Below are positions 1 to 5,452 of a stretch of DNA of 10,958 nucleotides, in pieces. Source of the stretch: PUMD01 sp964599275. GTDB taxonomy: Bacteria > Bacillota > Sulfobacillia > SLMV01. The notes under the pieces were generated by a model. The model saw nothing but the letters and a program-made list of their open reading frames with translations. It searched no databases and was not told where the DNA came from. Location of the stretch: positions 1 to 10,958 of the forward strand of contig CAZRFK010000064.1 in the NCBI GenBank assembly GCA_964599275.1. The letters are read 5' to 3'. The translations under genes and the position numbers were made by a program. The number at the start of each line of letters is the position of its first letter. Positions within the stretch are counted from its first letter, which is position 1.

Positions 1-760
1 CGGCACCCTGTTGGCCGCCAGACTGATTCTGTTGACCCCGTCCTGCACCATACTGGCCGCTCTGCTGTTGGCCGTATCCACCGGACCTAAACTGCTGCTG
101 ACCGGATCTATATGGTGATGCGGTCTGCTGCCTCATATAGTTGGAACCGGTGTTACCTTGAGCCCGGGACTGGTATTGCTGACCTCGTCCAGACCCGTAC
201 TGACCGCTTTGCTGCCTGCCATATCCACCGGATCTAAACTGCTGCTGACCGGATTTATATGGTGATGCGGTCTGCTGCCTCATATAGTTGGAACCGGTGT
301 TGCCTTGAGCCCGGGATTGGTAGTTTTGTTGTGTTCCGTATCGTTGTCCTGTCTGATATCCTCCTGTTGGGGACTGGTAACCCTGCTGAGTACCAGCTGT
401 GCCATACTGGCTGGCACCTGAGGTCTGTTGGGTTTGATAAACCCCGCCAGCGCCCTGGAATCCCTGCTGGGTCTGGTAGCCTCCGGTCTGCCCATACTGT
501 CCCTGACCCTGCATCCCGCCAAACTCCGAGCGAATTCTTTGAACTTCCTGCGGGTTTGCAGGTCCAGAAGGTCTATACCAACCATGCTGTGAAGCCATTT
601 CATATGCCTGATGATGTGCCTGTTCACGCTGATCTCGCAGGCTTTTGAACGTTTGACGTAAGCTGGGATTGCTTGTTTCGCAAACTGCCTGTGTTAAACG
701 GATTGAATCTTCTTTGCAAGTTTCGATGGCGTCGAGCGCCATTTCACGATCTCTAATCAA
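1..760 (-). CDS. CotF-like spore coat protein with Gln/Gly/Tyr-rich repetitive tail (3' end outside window)
   Basis: About 253 codons are visible and the C-terminus lies beyond the left edge. The start is TTG at 758-760: AGGAGGTG sits six bases upstream, which favours it over the in-frame ATG five codons later. Residues 1 to about 65 form a helical head (MIRDREMALDAIET..., NPSLRQTF, ending in HGWYRPS) resembling the CotF/coat-F family of ferritin-like helical spore proteins. From about residue 80 the protein is low complexity, dominated by Gln, Gly, Tyr, Ser and Arg, with motifs such as GYQTQQ, SGQYG and GRGQQ. A 49-residue unit containing NTGSNYMRQQTASPY occurs twice. I infer a structural role in the spore coat, with the tail mediating self-association or cross-linking. 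It follows the 70-aa coat gene by 19 bases and is probably cotranscribed with it. The coat assignment is fairly secure; the function of the tail is inference. Confidence 0.8.
   Translation of the reverse strand, partial: MIRDREMALDAIETCKEDSIRLTQAVCETSNPSLRQTFKSLRDQREQAHHQAYEMASQHGWYRPSGPANPQEVQRIRSEFGGMQGQGQYGQTGGYQTQQGFQGAGGVYQTQQTSGASQYGTAGTQQGYQSPTGGYQTGQRYGTQQNYQSRAQGNTGSNYMRQQTASPYKSGQQQFRSGGYGRQQSGQYGSGRGQQYQSRAQGNTGSNYMRQQTASPYRSGQQQFRSGGYGQQQSGQYGAGRGQQNQSGGQQGA
25..321 (-). repeat. Two tandem copies of a 147-base in-frame repeat in the coat protein gene
   Basis: Copy one covers about 25-174 and copy two about 172-321, offset by exactly 147 bases (49 codons). Positions 91-174 and 238-321 differ at only about three bases; the rest of each unit has diverged more. 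A weaker, degenerate continuation is visible on both sides. The period is a multiple of three, so the copies are in phase in the protein. Confidence 0.9.
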
Positions 761-779
761 GAGTTACACCTCCTTTTTG

Positions 780-992
780 TTATCCTAGATGACTCAACAA
801 CTGCTGTTTCGCTTGATCTGCCTGCTGTGCACACTGGTTGAAATAGTTTCGAAGGTCAGGATTCTGACACTGTTCCGAGTACGTGCGAAACTTCTGAGAT
901 TCCATATCCTGACGGGTTACCAGCTCACGGAGACGCTGTACTTCCTGATCCGTCAAATTTGTTTGGTTCTGATTGTTCATCATGTGTGTCAT
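780..992 (-). CDS. Small CotF-like spore coat protein (70 aa)
   Basis: A 70-residue hydrophilic, Gln/Asn-rich, predicted all-helical protein. The start is ATG at 990-992, chosen because GGGAGGTGA lies just upstream. The reading frame stays open for another 50 codons upstream, but that stretch has no ribosome binding site of this quality and is probably non-coding. The segment NPDLRNYFNQC (residues about 44-54) followed by a Gln/Ala-rich helix matches NPSLRQTFKSL and the following helix in the head of the next coat gene, so the two look like members of one helical coat family. It has no signal peptide or membrane segment. It is the first gene of a two-gene unit, with a 19-base gap to the next. 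Its expression is expected in the mother cell late in sporulation, but I could not identify a convincing sigma-E or sigma-K promoter. Confidence 0.8.
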   Translation of the reverse strand: MTHMMNNQNQTNLTDQEVQRLRELVTRQDMESQKFRTYSEQCQNPDLRNYFNQCAQQADQAKQQLLSHLG

Positions 993-1190
993 CAATTCAC
1001 CTCCCTTGTTCTCCTCGCGTGCATTGAAAAGGCTCCCACAAAAAGAAGGTGAATATACAAAATAAGCAGCGTTCCAAAACAGCAGTTTTTTGATCAAATG
1101 GGTTAAATTTCTAGGAGAGAAGACAAAGAAGGTATAACACAAAAAATGGGGATCAGATGTGGAAATGGAATGAAAACTCTACAATTATTA
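993..1190. other. Intergenic region upstream of the coat gene pair
   Basis: About 198 bases separate the dCMP deaminase stop from the small coat gene start. Near the coat start it holds the strong GGGAGGTGA ribosome binding site. A coat promoter should be here, but no box I would defend as sigma-E, sigma-K or sigma-A stands out. I also found no stem-loop followed by a T-run that would end the deaminase operon. A short palindrome, TTTGATCAAA, lies near 1090-1099. Confidence 0.5.
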
Positions 1191-1637
1191 CTATTCTTCT
1201 CCAGGATCCATCTGGATAACCTGTATTCCCGTCTGACAAAGCATTTCTTCTGCGACCTTATCATGATACTGACGCCAGTAAACAATTTTTTCAATACCGG
1301 CATTAATCAGTATTTTGGTGCAGATCAGGCAGGGACGATCAGTGCAGTATAGGGTCGCCCCTTCGACCGCAACCCCGTGCATGGCAGCCTGCGCTATCGC
1401 ATTCATTTCAGCGTGTGATGCGCGAACGCAGTGGCCGTCCTGCATCAGGCAACCCGCTTCTGTACAGTGAGATAATCCGCGTGGAGCTCCGTTGTATCCC
1501 GTACTCAATATCTGACGCCCCCGGACCAACACAGCTCCCACCGAGCGACGAGGACATGTAGATCTACTGGAAACCACCTGAGCAATACGTAAAAAATATT
1601 CATCCCACGAAGGTCTGGTTTCTTTTTGCTTGCTCAT
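1191..1637 (-). CDS. comEB: Deoxycytidylate (dCMP) deaminase, ComEB-type
   Basis: This 148-residue protein is predicted to convert dCMP to dUMP, supplying substrate for thymidylate synthesis in the cytosol. The zinc site of the cytidine/deoxycytidylate deaminase fold is complete: HAE at 75-77, with Glu77 as the expected proton shuttle, and PCLIC at 102-106 giving Cys103 and Cys106. The TGYNGAPRG substrate-loop motif at 46-54 is typical of dCMP deaminases and separates them from tRNA or free-cytidine deaminases. Length is normal for the bacterial family. The ATG at 1635-1637 is preceded by AAAGGAG about 11 bases upstream. The gene starts 28 bases after the CPBP protease stop and is probably the last gene of that operon. 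The symbol follows the Bacillus subtilis naming; a role in competence is not implied. Confidence 0.93.
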   Translation of the reverse strand: MSKQKETRPSWDEYFLRIAQVVSSRSTCPRRSVGAVLVRGRQILSTGYNGAPRGLSHCTEAGCLMQDGHCVRASHAEMNAIAQAAMHGVAVEGATLYCTDRPCLICTKILINAGIEKIVYWRQYHDKVAEEMLCQTGIQVIQMDPGEE

Positions 1638-1665
1638 AATACAATCTTCTCCTTTCCTGCACCGC

Positions 1666-2496
1666 TTAAGGCATCAACCAGGGACTCAGCTCGTAAAGCA
1701 CAGTCAATACCGCCATCAGGTTAAACACAAAATGCATAAGCAGCGGAACCAGAAATGCCCGGGTCTTGTGATAGGCAAAAGCAAAAATAATTCCCGCCAC
1801 CGCCGCTCTGAACATGGGAATTGGTTCACCATGAGTAAAAGCAAACATCAATCCGCTCCCCAAAACGGCAAGCGTTTTGCCTCCCAGTCCTTCTATTATT
1901 ATCTGATAAAAAGTACGTCTGAACAGCAGTTCCTCGCCCAGTGGAGCAGCAACCAGACTTCCCAGTATCAAAAGAATCAAAGGGAAGGTTGCTCCGGTGT
2001 CACGTGCGGTCTGAATCACCTCACCCAACAGGCCCACTTCCCAGAGATTAAACTCCAGGTACTCCTCTACGGACAGAAGCACTGCCCTGACTCCTGCCGT
2101 TGAGAGCACCCAGGTTCCCAGGCCACCCCACACAATCCAGGTCAGTTTATTCATCAGGGTAGCCTGCGGAGCTTCATGCTGCTGCATACGCGATGGATAC
2201 CACCATCCGATATCGTCACCAGCATAGCGAATGATATAGATGTAGCTGATGACAAATACTGTCGTACCCTGCAGAAAAATTCCCAGACTGGATATTATCC
2301 CCCTCAGCGGATAGGTTATGATATCTGGACTTGCCACACCAAATACAGCAGAAAACCCCAGATATATCAGAGAAAAAATCGCATATAAGATGAGCAGATC
2401 TATCGAAAAATACCCTCGGGGTTCCTCGGGGAACAACAGTCTCTGCATTTCCGTCTGCTGATTTGCTCCTGAATTACCGCTGCTGTTTGCCGTCAC
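1666..2496 (-). CDS. CPBP-family intramembrane metalloprotease (CAAX protease/bacteriocin-processing type)
   Basis: A 276-residue polytopic membrane protein with a hydrophilic N-terminal stretch of about 30 residues and then roughly seven or eight hydrophobic segments. The three signature motifs of the CPBP (ABI/Rce1-like) family are present: EELLFR at 188-193 (EExxxR), FAFTH at 218-222 (FxxxH) and HFVFN at 255-259 (HxxxN), so the glutamate, histidine and asparagine active-site residues look intact. Family members cleave peptide bonds within or near the membrane; some process prenylated or bacteriocin-like substrates or give immunity, but the substrate here is unknown. The start is GTG at 2494-2496, with GAGGAG nine bases upstream inside the end of the preceding gene. 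The gap to the DUF5317 stop is three bases, so translational coupling is likely. Confidence 0.92.
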   Translation of the reverse strand: MTANSSGNSGANQQTEMQRLLFPEEPRGYFSIDLLILYAIFSLIYLGFSAVFGVASPDIITYPLRGIISSLGIFLQGTTVFVISYIYIIRYAGDDIGWWYPSRMQQHEAPQATLMNKLTWIVWGGLGTWVLSTAGVRAVLLSVEEYLEFNLWEVGLLGEVIQTARDTGATFPLILLILGSLVAAPLGEELLFRRTFYQIIIEGLGGKTLAVLGSGLMFAFTHGEPIPMFRAAVAGIIFAFAYHKTRAFLVPLLMHFVFNLMAVLTVLYELSPWLMP

Positions 2497-2499
2497 CTG

Positions 2500-3084
2500 T
2501 CACTTCTCCTCACTAAATCTTGAATTTTTCAGCAATCCTCCATAATTTCCCCGCATGGCTGCAGGAACTAACCAGAAAAGACCGGCAATCATTACCAGAT
2601 CTCCAGGACTGTAAACCGTTGGAGACCAGAACCAATCAGGTGTGGTCAAATGATCACCAAGAAAGGATAACGCAGTCTGAGAGTCCATCAGCTGATGTCT
2701 CATTGAGCCACCCGACTCCAGTATGTCCACCAGATGTCCCTGTCCCGTGGCCATTAATGCCTCAGGCGAAACGGGCATACCACCGTTGGCAATGATGATA
2801 AGTATATTCAACAGGACTCCCGCCGCGATCAGGGGCATACCCGGAAGGTTTCTGTTGTGCCACATCACATAAAAAATCAAACCGTAAGACAGAAGATGAA
2901 GACCAAATGCCCATACCGTGATACCGGAAGGCACCTGTCCGGCAGCAAAATGCATAAACAACTGAATACCAAAAGCAGCCGTAAGCACCTCCACGCGAGC
3001 AAAGGGCAGCTCAACCAGATCGTTAATGGAGCCTCCCAGAATCCAACCGAGCAATACCGCTATCGCAACAGCACTCAGCATCAT
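2500..3084 (-). CDS. DUF5317-like integral membrane protein
   Basis: A 194-residue protein with about five hydrophobic segments. The conserved-looking stretch ANGGMPVSPEAL (residues 99-110) and the C-terminal GDLVMIAG (161-168) match my recollection of the DUF5317 family, whose function is unknown. The start is ATG at 3082-3084, one base after the HD-GYP stop: GGAGGAGG at 3094-3101 lies nine bases upstream, within the last HD-GYP codons. An in-frame upstream start inside the HD-GYP gene (extending to 3111) has no better ribosome binding site. Methionine codons at positions one and two are both possible starts. The near-overlap with the HD-GYP gene and the three-base gap to the protease suggest joint expression and perhaps a common membrane process; that link is inference. 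Confidence 0.8.
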   Translation of the reverse strand: MMLSAVAIAVLLGWILGGSINDLVELPFARVEVLTAAFGIQLFMHFAAGQVPSGITVWAFGLHLLSYGLIFYVMWHNRNLPGMPLIAAGVLLNILIIIANGGMPVSPEALMATGQGHLVDILESGGSMRHQLMDSQTALSFLGDHLTTPDWFWSPTVYSPGDLVMIAGLFWLVPAAMRGNYGGLLKNSRFSEEK

Positions 3085-3085
3085 A

Positions 3086-4435
3086 TCAACTATCCTCCTC
3101 CGAAGGACCACTGTCCTCAGCAGCTGCAGCCTGCTGCAGGTAGGACTCGTGCTGGACGTAATTCGGGTCCTCAGTCAGCTCGAGTAAGACTTCGGCCACT
3201 TCAGGATCAAACTGGGTGCCACTGCAGTCTCTCAGTTCTTCCCTTACTTCCTCCAGGCTCAAGGAGCGTTTGTAAGGGCGCTTTGACAACATCGCATCAA
3301 AAGCATCAGCCACCGCCAAAATGCGCGCCTCCAGCGGTATTTCATCGACTTCAAGTCCCCTGGGATATCCACTACCATCATAACGCTCATGATGGTACAA
3401 AACCCAAGAGGATCCTTCCCGCAGGGCCTTGATATTACGCAGGATATCGGCGCCAATTTCAGAGTGCCTCTTCATCTCACTTCTTTCTTCCGGGGTGAAT
3501 CTACCAGGCTTGCGTAAAATATCATCCTTAATTCCTATTTTTCCGATATCGTGCAGGATGGATACGTAGCGCAGCAGTTCCTGCTGTTCCTCATCCAATC
3601 CCATTCTGTCTGCGATGTCGACGGCCACCTGAGATACCCGTTCAGCATGACCGGATGTATGAGAGTCGCGAGCCTCCAAAGCTGCAGCAAGAGCACTTAT
3701 TGTGCTGACAAACACTCCCTGCAGTTCACTGTACATCCGGAAAGCATACCGACCAACCAGAAGGGGCAGCAGGAAAAATATCACTCCTATTTCCCCAACT
3801 GTTTCATAAACTGCTGCATTCAAATACGCAATTGGCATAAGTCCCAGATAACCGGGGACAATGGATTTGATATCTAAAAAAATCAGCGAGAAAAAAGAAC
3901 TTCGCGTCTTAAAAGCCAGGTATCCCACCGTAGCAAGTACATTTATGGCAAAATAAACAGTACCTCCTATCAAAGTCGAAGCTGCAGTCGCTACAGGGTT
4001 ACCAACAGTAAAAGAGCCGGACAAAGCAAAAAAAACAACCCCACCCGATAAAGCAGCCAGAAACAGCTGTGCGCGGTTAAATAATACCGCCAGCAAGGAC
4101 ACTTCACCAGAAATTTCCTGTTTTCGGATCGAGCCCAGAGAAGTAATTAGCGCACCTGTGAACGGGCCAAAAATCAAAACCGACGAGTAGCACATGGCAA
4201 AACTCACTGAAACAGTTCCTTTAAAGCGAGGCAATTCTATGGGCATTGTTTCGGTGACGGCCACCACAGCCAGAAAAAATAAAACTCCTGTCCAATCGTT
4301 TATATCGAAAAACTGATCACGGAAAATCCAAGCAATTCCTGCTGCCAACACAATAGCAGCAACCGCAAAAATTCTAGCTTCCATCGGTGCCGTATCTTGT
4401 AACGATTTTCCTTCCTCTGCCCCTTCAGAAGCCAC
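3086..4435 (-). CDS. Membrane-anchored HD-GYP domain protein, predicted c-di-GMP phosphodiesterase
   Basis: A 449-residue protein. Residues about 20-230 contain some seven or eight hydrophobic segments, reminiscent of MASE-type membrane sensor domains. A short linker leads to an HD-GYP domain at about 245-425. Its metal and signature residues are present: HTSGHAERV with His259 and His263, HDIGK with His295 and Asp296, RHSEIG with His324, HHERYDGSGYPRG at 348-360, and Asp377 in VADAFDAM. The domain is predicted to hydrolyse c-di-GMP at the inner membrane in response to a signal sensed by the N-terminal region; the signal is unknown. I chose GTG at 4433-4435 because GGGAGGAG lies six bases upstream. 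A TTG at 4498 would add 21 residues but lacks a ribosome binding site. The C-terminal 20 residues are acidic and low complexity. It follows a structured leader and a 25-codon ORF. Confidence 0.93.
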   Translation of the reverse strand: MASEGAEEGKSLQDTAPMEARIFAVAAIVLAAGIAWIFRDQFFDINDWTGVLFFLAVVAVTETMPIELPRFKGTVSVSFAMCYSSVLIFGPFTGALITSLGSIRKQEISGEVSLLAVLFNRAQLFLAALSGGVVFFALSGSFTVGNPVATAASTLIGGTVYFAINVLATVGYLAFKTRSSFFSLIFLDIKSIVPGYLGLMPIAYLNAAVYETVGEIGVIFFLLPLLVGRYAFRMYSELQGVFVSTISALAAALEARDSHTSGHAERVSQVAVDIADRMGLDEEQQELLRYVSILHDIGKIGIKDDILRKPGRFTPEERSEMKRHSEIGADILRNIKALREGSSWVLYHHERYDGSGYPRGLEVDEIPLEARILAVADAFDAMLSKRPYKRSLSLEEVREELRDCSGTQFDPEVAEVLLELTEDPNYVQHESYLQQAAAAEDSGPSEEDS

Positions 4436-4441
4436 GAAACA

Positions 4442-4449
4442 CTCCTCCC
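4442..4449 (-). promoter_or_regulatory. Ribosome binding site that sets the HD-GYP start
   Basis: GGGAGGAG is read on the minus strand, followed by a six-base spacer and GTG at 4433-4435. It decides for the 449-residue product over a TTG-initiated version 21 residues longer. Confidence 0.85.
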
Positions 4450-4500
4450 GCCCCACGAAAATAATATTCGGCGTCCGGGCCGTCTTATAAGCAAACAACC

Positions 4501-4524
4501 CAAGTCAGTTTATCAGTTGACTTG
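4501..4524 (-). promoter_or_regulatory. Hairpin around the stop codon of the 25-codon leader ORF
   Basis: CAAGTCA and TGACTTG form a perfect seven-base-pair stem around a ten-base loop. The TGA of the small ORF (4513-4515) lies in the loop, so a ribosome finishing the peptide would open the stem. What follows on the minus strand (GGGTTGTTTGC) is only moderately T-rich, so this is not a classic terminator. Confidence 0.5.
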
Positions 4525-4590
4525 CAGGTTGGCTCCACCAGCCAGAAGCAACATTGCCAGTGCCATCAAAATCTTTACGAGCTTAGCCAT
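4513..4590 (-). CDS. 25-residue hydrophobic leader peptide or membrane microprotein
   Basis: A 25-codon ORF starts at ATG 4588-4590, eight bases after a purine-rich TGAGGGGG ribosome binding site, and ends with TGA. The peptide begins MAKLVKI with two lysines, continues with a hydrophobic core (LMALAMLLLAG) and ends in a short polar tail, ANLQVN. This pattern fits a single membrane segment or a very short exported peptide. It sits 77 bases upstream of the HD-GYP start, inside a leader that can form several hairpins. It could be a regulatory leader peptide whose translation affects the next gene, a membrane microprotein acting with the HD-GYP sensor, or a chance ORF. The ribosome binding site and amphipathic layout argue against chance; the function is unknown. 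Confidence 0.55.
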   Translation of the reverse strand: MAKLVKILMALAMLLLAGGANLQVN

Positions 4591-4698
4591 TATTAACGCC
4601 CCCTCATACCAGTATTGTTTGCCTTCGCTAACAGCAAATCGGGGGCTCCGCTCCCGGCTCGGACGCCATCAAAATCAACAATAGATGTTGTTGTTCAA
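4591..4698 (-). promoter_or_regulatory. Structured leader upstream of the leader peptide and HD-GYP gene
   Basis: This 108-base stretch holds several complementary segments on the minus strand. CAACAA/TTGTTG (4676-4693) can form a six-base-pair hairpin. GCCCCC (4641-4646) can pair perfectly with GGGGGC (4598-4603), which is the ribosome binding site of the leader ORF. A TTTGC/GCAAA hairpin (4618-4638) nests inside that pairing. The same GCCCCC run can instead pair partly with the upstream CGGG near 4655-4658. Mutually exclusive pairings with the binding site in one of them are typical of translational switches. I do not recognise a known riboswitch class, and I see no clear promoter. Confidence 0.45.
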
Positions 4699-5409
4699 TT
4701 AAAGACGCAGGGTGAAAGTTCTATTTATGGCATCAAGAGCTGCCCTGGCCGATGCATCCAATACATCCCTTTTTATACGGGCCGTCCCAACCAGGGTCCC
4801 TGCTCCATTGTCTGGATAAACAGATACCGCCACCAAAATCACTTTTTCTTCTGCGAAATTCTTCAGAGCAATATCCTCCACTAAAAATCTTTTTCCATCC
4901 TCAGCAAGCAAATTGTTAACAGCCTGCAGAGATGCCTCGGCTCCTCCCCTAATGAGATCCCGGCTTTCGGGTTGAGTTACAGGCAGAGCATGAAAGCCTT
5001 TCACTTCTTTTTCAGCCAGCTGCATAGCAACCGAGATGGAAAACCTCTCTTCATCATAGCTGACAGAAAAACCTTTCAACTGTGGACGTGATTCTCCATT
5101 ATTCACAAGATCCCCCTCGGCCTGGAACACAGCAGTAACCTGTTGAGGAGATAAATGTTCTCCCGTGCGAACAGCCACCAGTGAAACAACATCTCGAGCA
5201 ATCTGCGGACGCGTTCTTTCTTCACAATTGGCCACCACATTTACTTCTGAGATGTGTCCGCTTTCGTCGGTGACTACAGAAGCGCTCAGAATGCTGGATA
5301 ACTGCATCATTTCTTTCCGAAGAGCGGAAAACTCTTTACGACCTTCATCCTCCTGGGCATATTTACTTTTATTTTCGGATCTTGCTCCCACTTTTACCAT
5401 ATCCTTCAC
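4699..5409 (-). CDS. Protein of unknown function with an internal tandem duplication (236 aa)
   Basis: I do not recognise a named family. The protein has 236 residues and no signal peptide or membrane segment. Residues 1-40 are charged and helical. Residues about 42-95 form an alpha/beta-looking block (ASVVTDESGHISEVNVVAN, then QIARDVVSLVAV). Residues about 111-168 and 176-231 look like two copies of one module: alternating hydrophobic strands, then RDLIRGGAEASLQAVNNLL in the first and RDVLDASARAALDAINRTF in the second, sharing R-D, the A-x-x-A-L/S pattern and the A-V/I-N end. The start is uncertain. GTG at 5409 gives the longest form but has no good ribosome binding site; ATG at 5400 is too close to AAGGA; GTG at 5391 is ten bases from it. 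It lies 43 bases after the nucleotidyltransferase-like gene, so cotranscription with hpf and that gene is plausible. Confidence 0.7.
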   Translation of the reverse strand: MKDMVKVGARSENKSKYAQEDEGRKEFSALRKEMMQLSSILSASVVTDESGHISEVNVVANCEERTRPQIARDVVSLVAVRTGEHLSPQQVTAVFQAEGDLVNNGESRPQLKGFSVSYDEERFSISVAMQLAEKEVKGFHALPVTQPESRDLIRGGAEASLQAVNNLLAEDGKRFLVEDIALKNFAEEKVILVAVSVYPDNGAGTLVGTARIKRDVLDASARAALDAINRTFTLRL

Positions 5410-5452
5410 TCACAACACATTTCGAGCTTTACTGTCAAAATCCTGCTCAATG

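Noticed and set aside
259..648. Plus-strand and alternate-frame ORFs across the coat gene
   Set aside because: They are shadows of the repetitive coat frame; none has a ribosome binding site or a plausible protein composition.
993..1142. A 50-residue N-terminal extension of the small coat protein
   Set aside because: The extension is hydrophobic and irregular, while the internal ATG has a perfect GGGAGGTGA binding site and begins the conserved helical part.
3430..3460. GCCGATAT on the minus strand, similar to a sigma-28 flagellar -10 box
   Set aside because: It lies inside the HD-GYP coding region and no TAAA element is found at the right distance.
4676..4693. CAACAA/TTGTTG hairpin as a terminator after the duplicated-module gene
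   Set aside because: The stem is short and AT-rich, and the following ATTTTG is not a convincing T-run.
4597..4697. A second open frame through the leader, ending in TAA just before the 25-codon ORF (residues like VDFDGVRAGSGAPDLLLAK)
   Set aside because: It has no ATG, GTG or TTG start after the preceding stop and no ribosome binding site. The long composition bias is explained by the GC-rich pairing segments.
4590..4698. Resemblance of AGGCAAAC...GGGGGCG in the HD-GYP leader to a c-di-GMP-I (GEMM) riboswitch
   Set aside because: The GNRA tetraloop, its receptor and the conserved GGACGCAAAGCC segment are absent, and the matching part runs into the small ORF. The match is a few bases only.
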